From positions 475,447 to 539,446 of the forward strand of contig NZ_JAUFPO010000006.1 of assembly GCF_030409235.1 (NCBI RefSeq): 64,000 nt of DNA, written 5' to 3'. Positions 9,366-17,343 of the stretch are shown piece by piece. A model generated the notes under the pieces. It was not told the DNA's origin, did not search any database, and was given only the letters and a program-made list of their open reading frames with translations. The position numbers and the translations under genes are program-made. The stretch comes from Halomonas almeriensis. Lineage in GTDB: Bacteria; Pseudomonadota; Gammaproteobacteria; Pseudomonadales; Halomonadaceae. Within the stretch, counting starts at the first letter, position 1. Each line of letters begins with the position of its first letter.

Positions 9366-10049
9366 ATGAGCAAGGTACTTCCCGATAGCTGGCATGATCA
9401 CCTCGGTGGCGAATTCGAGGCCTCCTACATGCAGGCCTTGCGGGATTTTCTGGCGGCCGAGAAGGCCGCGCATAAGGTTATTTACCCGCATTCCTCGCAG
9501 TGGTTTCGCGCCTTTGAGCTGACCCCGCTAGATCAGGTGCAAGTGGTGATTCTGGGTCAGGACCCTTATCACGGCCCTGACCAGGCTCATGGCCTGTGCT
9601 TCTCGGTACGCCCGGGTATTCAGATACCGCCATCTCTGCACAACATCTACAAGGAGCTCAAGGCCGATCTGGGCTGCCAGCCGGTCGATCATGGCTTTCT
9701 CGAAAGCTGGGCACGCCAGGGGGTTCTGTTGCTCAACACCTCGCTGACGGTGGAGCAGGGTAATGCCGGTTCGCATCGAGGCAAGGGTTGGGAGACCTTT
9801 ACCGACCGTGCCATAGAGGCCGTCAATCAGCACGCCGGGCCCACCGTTTTCCTGTTGTGGGGTGGTCCGGCGCGCAAGAAGAAGGCGCTGATCGACACGC
9901 GTCGCCACCTTGTTCTCGAGGCGCCGCATCCGTCGCCGCTCTCGGCCTACCGGGGGTTCTTCGGTTGTCGGCATTTTTCGGCTGCCAATAGCTTCCTGGT
10001 CGAGCAGGGACGAAGCCCTGTGGATTGGCAGCTTCCCGACCAGCCATGA
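9366..10049 (+). CDS. ung: Uracil-DNA glycosylase
   Basis: This 227-residue family 1 UDG removes uracil from DNA as the first step of base excision repair. The catalytic motif [18 protein letters not shown] contains the water-activating Asp, and the DNA-intercalation motif [14 protein letters not shown] is near the C-terminus. The ATG follows GGGGTGAGGC. It lies in a run of base-salvage genes (apt before, upp after). Confidence 0.97.
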   Translation: MSKVLPDSWHDHLGGEFEASYMQALRDFLAAEKAAHKVIYPHSSQWFRAFELTPLDQVQVVILGQDPYHGPDQAHGLCFSVRPGIQIPPSLHNIYKELKADLGCQPVDHGFLESWARQGVLLLNTSLTVEQGNAGSHRGKGWETFTDRAIEAVNQHAGPTVFLLWGGPARKKKALIDTRRHLVLEAPHPSPLSAYRGFFGCRHFSAANSFLVEQGRSPVDWQLPDQP

Positions 10050-10092
10050 GCCAGTCTGCCCGGGAAGGGTGTAGGCGCCTTATGGTGCCAGC

Positions 10093-10121
10093 TTAACCTT
10101 GCGGCGGGATACGGGTAGAAT
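10093..10121 (+). promoter_or_regulatory. Sigma70-type promoter for upp
   Basis: TTAACC (10093-10098), a 17-nt spacer and TAGAAT (10116-10121), about 70 nt before the upp start. Motif-based call. Confidence 0.5.
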
Positions 10122-10193
10122 GCTCGGCGATCTGTGCCGGGCTGCTTGCCCGGATGGCCATCGACCCAACCCGCCGCCAAGAGGTTCTCGCCC

Positions 10194-10823
10194 ATGAGTG
10201 TCCACGCCATTCAACATCCGCTCGTCCAGCACAAACTCGGCCTGATGCGCCAGGCAGGCATCAGCACCAAGAGCTTTCGCGAGCTGGCCGGCGAGGTCGC
10301 CAAGTTGTTGACCTACGAAGCTACCCAGGACCTTGAGCTGGTGCATCAGGACATTCCTGGCTGGAGTGGCGAACCCATTACCGTCAATCAGCTCAAGGGC
10401 AAGAAGGTCACCATCGTGCCCATTCTGCGTGCCGGCCTGGGCATGCTGGAGGGCGTGACGGACCTGATCCCCAGCGCGCGCGTCAGCGTCGTGGGGCTGT
10501 ATCGCGATGAAAACACCCTCGAGCCTGTTCCCTATTTTTCCAAGTTCGTCGGTGACCTCGACGAACGCATGGCAGTCGTCATTGACCCGATGCTTGCCAC
10601 CGGTGGCTCCATGGTGGCAACACTGGACATGCTGCGAGAGCAGGGCTGCAAGCACATCAAGGTCATTGTGCTGGTGGCGGCACCGGAAGGCATCGAGCGC
10701 GTGCAGCGCGATTACCCCGAGCTCGAGATCTACACCGCCTCGGTGGACGAGAAGCTCGACCACAACGGCTATATCGTGCCCGGTCTGGGCGATGCCGGTG
10801 ACAAGATCTTCGGCACGCGCTGA
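10194..10823 (+). CDS. upp: Uracil phosphoribosyltransferase
   Basis: This 209-residue enzyme makes UMP from uracil and PRPP. The segment [13 protein letters not shown] and the PRPP loop [17 protein letters not shown] are diagnostic, and the C-terminus [17 protein letters not shown] is the uracil-binding end of the family. The start [16 protein letters not shown] fits family N-termini; the longer frame upstream is rejected. Its usual partner, a uracil permease, is present but separate at 19128. Confidence 0.97.
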   Translation: MSVHAIQHPLVQHKLGLMRQAGISTKSFRELAGEVAKLLTYEATQDLELVHQDIPGWSGEPITVNQLKGKKVTIVPILRAGLGMLEGVTDLIPSARVSVVGLYRDENTLEPVPYFSKFVGDLDERMAVVIDPMLATGGSMVATLDMLREQGCKHIKVIVLVAAPEGIERVQRDYPELEIYTASVDEKLDHNGYIVPGLGDAGDKIFGTR

Positions 10824-10882
10824 GAGCCGCTGGCCCGGTGCTCGAAGGGCTCCCCGGGGCCGGTGGGTATCAGGGGGGAGTC

Positions 10883-10911
10883 AGGAGTCGCTGCCGGCGG
10901 CTCCTTTTTTT
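10883..10911 (+). terminator. Rho-independent terminator of upp
   Basis: AGGAGTCGC (10883-10891) pairs with GCGGCTCCT (10897-10905) around TGCCG, followed by a run of T. Confidence 0.85.
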
Positions 10912-10918
10912 GTTTGTA

Positions 10919-10938
10919 AATGTTCGAAATCGAAAATA
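10919..10938 (+). promoter_or_regulatory. GlpR-like operator upstream of glpS (distal)
   Basis: ATGTTCGAAATCGAAAATA closely resembles the GlpR consensus ATGTTCGATAACGAACAT. It lies about 240 bp before glpS, which would suit DNA looping with the proximal box at 11101. Confidence 0.6.
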
Positions 10939-11066
10939 TAGAGCCATGGGTTGGCCAGGAACCCTGATAATTGCCTGCTTGCCGGATACTAGACAAAAGT
11001 TATAGCCGGGATATTTATCCTTTATATTCAAAGCCTTGTGTTGTAAATCGGGCCGTGATTGCGGTC

Positions 11067-11116
11067 TTGTCAGATATTTTCGCGAATTTACATTTGTGTC
11101 TGAATTCGAATATCGG
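11067..11116 (+). promoter_or_regulatory. Promoter and proximal GlpR-like box for glpSTPQUV
   Basis: TTGTCA (11067-11072), a 16-nt spacer and TACATT (11089-11094) form a plausible promoter. TGAATTCGAATATCGG (11101-11116), which shares TGAATTCGAA with the box before glpD, lies over the expected transcription start. Motif-based. Confidence 0.5.
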
Positions 11117-11178
11117 CTAACGTGACGTGACACGCCTGCTTAGCGTGATCTCAACAACAACGAACAGCCGAGATCCGT

Positions 11179-12267
11179 ATGTCATTGACCCTAGAAAATA
11201 TTGATCGGGTGGTCGGCGGCGAGACGCACATCGCCAGCATGAACCTGACGCTGGAGCCCGGATCCTTCAATGTGTTGCTCGGCCGGACCCTGTCGGGCAA
11301 GACCAGCCTGATGCGCCTGATGGCGGGCCTGGATACGCCCACGCGAGGGCGAGTGCTGATGAACGGCGAGGATGTCACCGGCCGCTCCGTTCGCCATCGC
11401 AACGTGTCCATGGTCTATCAGCAGTTCATCAACTACCCGAGCCTGTCGGTCTACGACAATATCGCCTCGCCGCTCAAGCTCTCCGGTGTCGCCAGGGCCG
11501 AGATTGATCGTCGGGTTCGCGAAATTGCCGAGATGCTGCATATGGAGCACCTGCTGGATCGCCTGCCCCTGGAGCTTTCCGGCGGCCAGCAGCAGCGCAC
11601 GGCCATGGGGCGAGCCCTGGTCAAGGATGCCGATGTGGTCCTTTTCGATGAGCCGCTGGTCAACCTGGACTACAAGCTGCGCGAAGAATTTCGCGAGGAA
11701 TTGCGCTCGGTATTCAGCGAGCGCAACTGCATTGCCGTCTATGCGACCACCGAGCCCGGTGAGGCTCTGGCGCTGGGCGGCAACACGGCGGTATTGCATG
11801 AAGGACGCTTGCTGCAGTACGGCCCCACCGAGGATGTCTATCACCGGCCGGGCAACATCGAAGCGGCAGAGATGTTCTCCGAGCCCCCCATCAACATCGT
11901 CAAGGGCATCGTCTCGGGCGCCGAGATCAGCTTCGACAAGCACCTGCGCTTTCCGGCTGGCAAGGAGCTGGGCACGCTTTCCCCGGGGGAGTATCGTTTC
12001 GGTATCCGCGCTTCGCACATCACGCTGGCGCCACGCGCCGAGGATGATGTCGAGATGGCAATGACTGTGGACCTGGCCGAAATCAGTGGTTCTGAAACCT
12101 TTCTGCACGTCCACAATGACCAGTTCTTCATGACGGTCCACTTGGAGGGCGTGCACGAATTCGCCGTGAATGCGCCGATCAAGCTGTATTTCCCGGCTCA
12201 CAAGGTCTATGCCTTCGACCGCGCTGGAGCGGTGGTCCACATACCCACACACCTGGGAGGGATCTGA
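11179..12267 (+). CDS. glpS: Glycerol ABC importer ATP-binding protein GlpS
   Basis: This 362-residue MalK-like ATPase is the first gene of a glpSTPQUV operon of the type shown in Rhizobium leguminosarum to import glycerol. Walker A is GRTLSGKT, the signature LSGGQQQR is canonical and Walker B is VLFDEPLVNLD. The switch-loop histidine is absent: the region reads YATTEPGEAL where MalK has YVTHDQTEAL. A C-terminal TOBE-like domain follows residue 235. It ends 1 nt before glpT. The pair probably forms an asymmetric heterodimer. Confidence 0.9.
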   Translation: MSLTLENIDRVVGGETHIASMNLTLEPGSFNVLLGRTLSGKTSLMRLMAGLDTPTRGRVLMNGEDVTGRSVRHRNVSMVYQQFINYPSLSVYDNIASPLKLSGVARAEIDRRVREIAEMLHMEHLLDRLPLELSGGQQQRTAMGRALVKDADVVLFDEPLVNLDYKLREEFREELRSVFSERNCIAVYATTEPGEALALGGNTAVLHEGRLLQYGPTEDVYHRPGNIEAAEMFSEPPINIVKGIVSGAEISFDKHLRFPAGKELGTLSPGEYRFGIRASHITLAPRAEDDVEMAMTVDLAEISGSETFLHVHNDQFFMTVHLEGVHEFAVNAPIKLYFPAHKVYAFDRAGAVVHIPTHLGGI

Positions 12268-12268
12268 C

Positions 12269-13369
12269 ATGGCCGAGATAACCCTGAAGTCCCTCGCGCA
12301 TACCTACTCGGCCGATCCCCAGTCGCCCGAGGATTATGCCATCCGGGAGATGGACCATGTCTGGCACCAGGGGGGAGCCTACGCTCTGCTGGGCCCGTCC
12401 GGCTGTGGCAAGTCGACCCTGCTCAACATCATCTCCGGACTGCTGCAGCCCTCGAGTGGTAAAGTGCTCTTCGATGGCGAGATGGTCAACGAGTTGCCGC
12501 CCGAGGAGCGCAACATAGCCCAGGTTTTCCAGTTCCCGGTGATCTACGACACCATGACGGTTTACGACAATCTGGCGTTTCCGCTGCGCAATGTGCGGAC
12601 CGCGGAATCGCGCGTGCACGAGCGCGTCATGGAAGTTGCCGATGTTCTGGAGCTGACCTCGCAACTCAAGCGCAAGGCCAAGAACCTTTCGGCGGACGAG
12701 AAGCAGAAGGTTTCCATGGGGCGGGGGCTGGTGCGTGATGATGTCTCGGCGATTCTCTTCGATGAACCGCTGACGGTGATCGACCCGCAGCTCAAGTGGA
12801 AGTTGCGGCGCAAGCTCAAGGAGATTCACCAGCGCTTCGCGATCACCATGGTCTACGTCACCCATGACCAGCTCGAGGCTTCGACCTTCGCCGACAAGAT
12901 CGCGGTCATGTACGAGGGGCAGGTGGTGCAGTTCGGCACGCCGCGGGAACTCTTCGAGACTCCCAACCATACCTTTGTCGGCTATTTCATCGGCAGCCCG
13001 GGGATGAACTTTCTCGATGTCGCGGCTCGCGACGGCAGAGTCTGGTCCGGCGACACCGTCCTGGAAGTCGGCCAGGGCGTTCACGACACCATCCTCCGAA
13101 CCTCATCGTCGAACATCCGGTTGGGCATTCGTCCGGACTTCATCGAGGTACACGGCGAGCCGGTGGAAGGCGCCATGGAAGCGCGTGTCGAGCATGCCCA
13201 GGACCTGGGCACTTACTCCATCGTCTACCTGTCGCTGGGCGGCGTCTCCCTGAAGGCGCGCATCGACGAGGATGAGGCGACGCCGGTCGAGACGGCCTGG
13301 ATACGCTTCCCGGATGAACGACTCGGCCTGTATGTCGATGAATACCGCGTGGAGATCGACCATGAATAA
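12269..13369 (+). CDS. glpT: Glycerol ABC importer ATP-binding protein GlpT
   Basis: This 366-residue ATPase is the second of the importer's two; the name follows the rhizobial ABC system and is not the G3P/phosphate antiporter GlpT. Walker A is GPSGCGKST, Walker B ILFDEPLTVID, and the switch histidine is present in VTHDQLEA. The signature motif is degenerate, LSADEKQK instead of LSGGQ. A TOBE-like domain ends the protein. Start MAEITLKSLAHTY follows GGGAGGGATCTGAC; the longer frame is rejected. It overlaps glpP by 8 nt. Confidence 0.9.
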   Translation: MAEITLKSLAHTYSADPQSPEDYAIREMDHVWHQGGAYALLGPSGCGKSTLLNIISGLLQPSSGKVLFDGEMVNELPPEERNIAQVFQFPVIYDTMTVYDNLAFPLRNVRTAESRVHERVMEVADVLELTSQLKRKAKNLSADEKQKVSMGRGLVRDDVSAILFDEPLTVIDPQLKWKLRRKLKEIHQRFAITMVYVTHDQLEASTFADKIAVMYEGQVVQFGTPRELFETPNHTFVGYFIGSPGMNFLDVAARDGRVWSGDTVLEVGQGVHDTILRTSSSNIRLGIRPDFIEVHGEPVEGAMEARVEHAQDLGTYSIVYLSLGGVSLKARIDEDEATPVETAWIRFPDERLGLYVDEYRVEIDHE

Positions 13370-14240
13370 AGTCTATAACAACCGCGCCTGGTGGCTGATT
13401 CTGCCCATGCTGCTACTGGTGGCCTTCTCGGCCATCATCCCGCTGATGACGGTGGTGAACTACTCGGTGCAGGATGTCTTCGATGCCCATACGCGCTTCT
13501 TCACGGGCACCGAGTGGTTCAGCGAGATGCTCAACAACCCGGAGTTGCAGTCGGCGCTGTTGCGCCAGTTCGCCTTCTCGCTGACCGTGCTGGCCATCGA
13601 GGTGCCGCTGGGCATCGGTATTGCCCTGATCATGCCCAAGAAGGGTTGGCAGGCCTCGGCGGTACTGATCCTGGTCACCATGCCGTTGCTGATTCCCTGG
13701 AACGTGGTGGGCAGCATCTGGCAGATCTTCACCCGTGGCGATATCGGCCTGATGGGCTGGAGCCTGCGCGAGCTCGGCTATGGCTACAACATCACCTCCA
13801 GTCCGGTGGATGCCTGGGCCACCATCATCCTCATGGATGTCTGGCACTGGACGCCGCTGATCGCGCTGTTGTGCTATAGCGGCCTGCGTTCGATCCCGGA
13901 TGCCTATTATCAGGCGGCGCGCATCGATCGCGCCTCGAAGTGGTCGGTGTTTCGCTATATCCAGTTGCCCAAGCTCACCAATGTGCTGGTGATCGGTGTG
14001 CTGCTGCGCTTCATGCACTCTTTCATGATCTACGCCGAGCCCTTCGTGCTCACCGGTGGCGGGCCGGGCAGCTCCACGACCTTTCTCAGTCAATCGCTGA
14101 CCACCATGGCCATCGGCCAGCAGGACCTCGGGCCCTCTGCCGCCTTCTCGCTGATCTACTTCCTGATCATTCTGCTGGTCACCTGGGTGTTCTACACCGC
14201 GATCATGAACATGCAGAAAGACAACAACAAGGAGGCTTGA
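13362..14240 (+). CDS. glpP: Glycerol ABC importer permease GlpP
   Basis: This 292-residue carbohydrate-type (MalF-like) permease has about six membrane helices and the EAA-like coupling loop YYQAARIDRASKWSVFRYI near residue 190. The start at MNKVYNNRAWWLI overlaps the end of glpT by 8 nt, indicating coupled translation. glpQ begins 1 nt after its stop. Confidence 0.92.
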   Translation: MNKVYNNRAWWLILPMLLLVAFSAIIPLMTVVNYSVQDVFDAHTRFFTGTEWFSEMLNNPELQSALLRQFAFSLTVLAIEVPLGIGIALIMPKKGWQASAVLILVTMPLLIPWNVVGSIWQIFTRGDIGLMGWSLRELGYGYNITSSPVDAWATIILMDVWHWTPLIALLCYSGLRSIPDAYYQAARIDRASKWSVFRYIQLPKLTNVLVIGVLLRFMHSFMIYAEPFVLTGGGPGSSTTFLSQSLTTMAIGQQDLGPSAAFSLIYFLIILLVTWVFYTAIMNMQKDNNKEA

Positions 14241-14241
14241 G

Positions 14242-15138
14242 ATGACCGACTCATCTTCGCCGACCACCCCCGATGCGGTTCGTCAACAAGCCGCGGCTGC
14301 CGACAATCGTCGGCGTCGCAAGGCACGCCCGGCATCCCGCCAGTGGCGCCGCCGTGGCCTGATGGCCGCCTATATTGTCTTCGTTCTGCTGCCCATCTAC
14401 TGGCTGCTGAACATGTCCTTTCAGTCCAATACCGAAATCCTCGGTGGTCTGACGCTGTGGCCGGATGATTTCACGATCGAGCACTATGCCAAGATCCTGA
14501 CCGAATCCAGCTGGTACATGGGGTATATCAACTCCATCACCTATGTGGTGATGAACATGTTCATCAGCATTGCCGTGGCGCTGCCGGCGGCCTATGCCTT
14601 CAGCCGCTATCAGTTCATCGGTGACAAGCATCTGTTCTTCTGGCTGTTGACCAATCTGATGGCGCCGCCGGCGGTCTTTCTGCTGCCGTACTTCCAGCTT
14701 TACTACACCGTGGGGCTGTTCGATACGCACGTGGCCGTTGCCCTGGCTCACTGCCTGTTCAACATTCCGCTGGCGGTGTGGATTCTGGAAGGCTTCATGA
14801 GCGGTGTGCCCAAGGAAATCGACGAAACCGCCTTTATCGACGGCTACAGTTTTCCGAAGTTCTTCGTCAAGATTTTCATTCCCATGATCAGTTCGGGCAT
14901 CGGCGTCACCCTGTTCTTCCTGTTCATGTTCTCCTGGGTCGAGCTGTTGCTGGCCAGCACCCTGACCTCGACCAATGCCCAGCCGATTGCTTCGGTAATG
15001 ACCCAGACCAAGGGTGCGTCGGGGATCGATTGGGGGGCACTGGCCGCGGCCGGCACCCTGACCATACTGCCGGGCATCGTGGTGGTGTACTTCGTTCGCA
15101 ATCACATCGCCAAGGGCTTTGCCCTGGGCCGCACCTGA
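14242..15138 (+). CDS. glpQ: Glycerol ABC importer permease GlpQ
   Basis: This 298-residue MalG-like permease has about six membrane helices after a basic, cytoplasmic N-terminal stretch of about 40 residues. The coupling loop reads IDETAFIDGYSFPKFFVKIF. The name is that of the rhizobial importer and should not be confused with the phosphodiesterase GlpQ. It forms the translocation pore with GlpP. Confidence 0.92.
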   Translation: MTDSSSPTTPDAVRQQAAAADNRRRRKARPASRQWRRRGLMAAYIVFVLLPIYWLLNMSFQSNTEILGGLTLWPDDFTIEHYAKILTESSWYMGYINSITYVVMNMFISIAVALPAAYAFSRYQFIGDKHLFFWLLTNLMAPPAVFLLPYFQLYYTVGLFDTHVAVALAHCLFNIPLAVWILEGFMSGVPKEIDETAFIDGYSFPKFFVKIFIPMISSGIGVTLFFLFMFSWVELLLASTLTSTNAQPIASVMTQTKGASGIDWGALAAAGTLTILPGIVVVYFVRNHIAKGFALGRT

Positions 15139-15151
15139 GGAGGGTTGTGAC

Positions 15152-15424
15152 ATGGAATGGATGGTCTGGACCACGCCGACCACTGTCTTCTTTGCCGTCA
15201 TTGCGGTCCTGCTGGCCTGCATGACGACCTGGGAGCTGGTATCCCCGACAATCGAGCGCAAGGGCTTTCTGCCGATCTCGACGACTCGCGGGGACCGCTT
15301 TTTCATCGGGCTGCTTTCCTCGGCCTACATCCACCTGATCGTCGTGGGGTTTACGCCACTTAGCATCTGGCTGGCTCTCGGCGCCTCGGTTGTCTGGTGC
15401 TTGATACTGATGCGCTGGGGCTGA
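15152..15424 (+). CDS. glpU: Small DUF2160 membrane protein GlpU
   Basis: This 90-residue protein starts MEWMVWTTPTTVFF and has two to three hydrophobic segments. It matches the DUF2160 protein that sits between permease and binding protein in glpSTPQUV operons. Its role is not known; in position and size it could be an accessory membrane subunit. GAGGAGGG lies just before the ATG. The longer frame starting inside glpQ is rejected. Confidence 0.88.
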   Translation: MEWMVWTTPTTVFFAVIAVLLACMTTWELVSPTIERKGFLPISTTRGDRFFIGLLSSAYIHLIVVGFTPLSIWLALGASVVWCLILMRWG

Positions 15425-15480
15425 CAGAAACGCATGGAGCCTTCTGTCCAGGACGGACCACAATAACTCAAGAGGTCAAC

Positions 15481-17220
15481 ATGAAACACACAACAATGCG
15501 ACTCTCTGCACTGGCCGCCAGCGTGATGCTGGCCAGCGGTGCGCTGCACGCCGATGATCATGATGCTCGCGCCATCGCCGAGCGTCTGGTCGACGAACAC
15601 TTCCAGGACTCGACGCTGAGTCGCGAGGAGCAGATCGAGGAACTGATGTGGTTCGCCGAGGCCGCCGAACCCTTCCGTGGCATGGAGATCAACACGGTGG
15701 CGGAAGGGCTGACCACGCACATCTACGAGCGAGATGTGCTGGCCGAGGCCTTCAGCGAGCTGACCGGCATCGAGTTGACGCACAACATCATCGGCGAGGG
15801 CGATGTCGTCAACAACATGCAGACCCAGATGCAGTCGGGCCGGAACATCTACGACGGCTATGTGAACGACTCCGATGCCATCGGTACGCACATTCGTTAT
15901 GGCACGACCGTCAACATCTCCGAGGCCATGGAAAACGAGTGGTCCGACTACACCCTGCCCAGTCTGGATCTGGAAGACTTCATCGGCCTGCAGTACGGCA
16001 CCGGTCCGGATGGCAGCCTGTATCAGCTGCCTACCCAGCAGTTCGCCAACCTTTACTGGTTCCGCTATGACTGGTTCCAGCGGGAAGACCTGCAGGAGCA
16101 GTTCCGCGAGATCTACGGCTATGACCTCGGGGTGCCGACCAACTGGACGGCCTACGAGGACATCGCCGAGTTCTTCACCGAGCATGTCGGTGAGATCGAT
16201 GGCGAGACCGTCTATGGCCACATGGACTATGGTCGTCGCGATCCCTCCCTTGGCTGGCGCTTCCACGACTCCTGGCTGTCGATGGCCGGTATGGGCAGCC
16301 CGGGGGTGCCGTTCGGTAATCCGGTGGATGACTGGGGCATTCGCGTCAACGAGCAGAGCCAGCCGGTAGGCGCCAGCGTGTCTCGTGGTGGTGCGACCAA
16401 CTCGCCGGCTTCGGTCTTTGCCGTGACCAAGATGGTCGACTGGCTCGAGAAGTATGCACCGCCCGAGGCCAGCGGCATGACCTTTGGTGAGGCCGGCCCG
16501 GTACCGGCGCAGGGTAATATCGCCCAGCAGATGTTCTGGTACACCGCCTTTACCGCCGACATGACCGCCCCCGATCTGCCGGTGACCGACGACGAGGGCA
16601 ATCCCAAGTGGCGCATGGCACCGTCGCCCACGGGGCCTTACTGGGAAGAGGGCATGAAGGTCGGCTATCAGGATGTGGGCTCCTGGACCTTCTTCGACTC
16701 CACCCCCGAGGATCGTCGTACGGCGGCCTGGCTGTTCGCCCAGTTCACCGTGTCCAAGACGGTTTCGCTGGAAAAGCTCATGGAAGGTCTGACGCCGATT
16801 CGCGAGTCTGACGTCTTCTCCGAGCAGATGACCGAAATGGCGCCGCAGCTGGGCGGTCTCGTCGAGTTCTACCGCAGCCCCAACGAGTCCAACTGGACGC
16901 CGTCCTCCACCAACGTGCCGGATTATCCGCGCATGGCACCGCTGTGGTGGCAGAACCTGGCACCGGCGGTCAGCGGCGATATCACGCCGAAGGAAGCGCT
17001 GGACAACCTGGCCGGTGACCTCGACAGCATCATGTCGCGTCTGGCACGCGCCAAGGTCTTCGACAGCTATGCGCCAGTGCTCAATGAGGAGCGTGACCCC
17101 GCGCATTGGCTCGAACAGCCGGGTGCCCCCAAGCAGAAGCTGAACAACGAAATGCCCGAGGGCAAGACCGTGCCCTACGACGAGTTGATGGAGGCGTGGA
17201 TGGCCGCCGGCGAACGCTAA
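15481..17220 (+). CDS. glpV: Glycerol ABC importer substrate-binding protein GlpV
   Basis: This 579-residue periplasmic binding protein is longer than the usual 400-450 residues of the maltose-type family, as in other glycerol importers. The signal peptide runs from MKHTTMRLSALAAS to ALHA, with mature DDHDARAIAERL. It delivers glycerol to GlpPQ. An AAGAGGTCAAC ribosome site precedes the ATG. It is followed by two strong hairpins and then glpD. Confidence 0.92.
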   Translation: MKHTTMRLSALAASVMLASGALHADDHDARAIAERLVDEHFQDSTLSREEQIEELMWFAEAAEPFRGMEINTVAEGLTTHIYERDVLAEAFSELTGIELTHNIIGEGDVVNNMQTQMQSGRNIYDGYVNDSDAIGTHIRYGTTVNISEAMENEWSDYTLPSLDLEDFIGLQYGTGPDGSLYQLPTQQFANLYWFRYDWFQREDLQEQFREIYGYDLGVPTNWTAYEDIAEFFTEHVGEIDGETVYGHMDYGRRDPSLGWRFHDSWLSMAGMGSPGVPFGNPVDDWGIRVNEQSQPVGASVSRGGATNSPASVFAVTKMVDWLEKYAPPEASGMTFGEAGPVPAQGNIAQQMFWYTAFTADMTAPDLPVTDDEGNPKWRMAPSPTGPYWEEGMKVGYQDVGSWTFFDSTPEDRRTAAWLFAQFTVSKTVSLEKLMEGLTPIRESDVFSEQMTEMAPQLGGLVEFYRSPNESNWTPSSTNVPDYPRMAPLWWQNLAPAVSGDITPKEALDNLAGDLDSIMSRLARAKVFDSYAPVLNEERDPAHWLEQPGAPKQKLNNEMPEGKTVPYDELMEAWMAAGER

Positions 17221-17229
17221 TGACACTGG

Positions 17230-17321
17230 CCGCCCGGGCCCTGGCTCGGGCGGTTCACTGACGCGTTACCGGTTGCCTGAACGGGACCTTGGGCCCCGCT
17301 CGGTAGAGTCCGACGGGGCCC
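17230..17321 (+). promoter_or_regulatory. Two strong hairpins between glpV and glpD
   Basis: CCGCCCG (17230-17236) pairs with CGGGCGG (17247-17253). GGGCCCCG (17291-17298) pairs with CGGGGCCC (17314-17321), with an inner TCGG/CCGA pair extending it. Neither is followed by a proper T-run. They probably stabilise the glpV mRNA end or cause partial termination so that glpD is expressed less than glpV. Confidence 0.5.
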
Positions 17322-17343
17322 ACTTTCTGAACAAGGGCCAATC

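Larger units (their letters stand above)
10824..11178. other. Control region between upp and the glycerol ABC operon
   Basis: 355 bp with no gene. It contains the upp terminator, a GlpR-like box just behind it, a sigma70-type promoter and a second GlpR-like box just downstream of that promoter. These parts are listed separately. The stretch from about 10910 is clearly more AT-rich than its surroundings. Confidence 0.7.

Noticed and set aside
15325..17226. A 633-codon open frame antisense to glpV
   Set aside because: Shadow frame; the plus strand encodes a clear binding protein with signal peptide.
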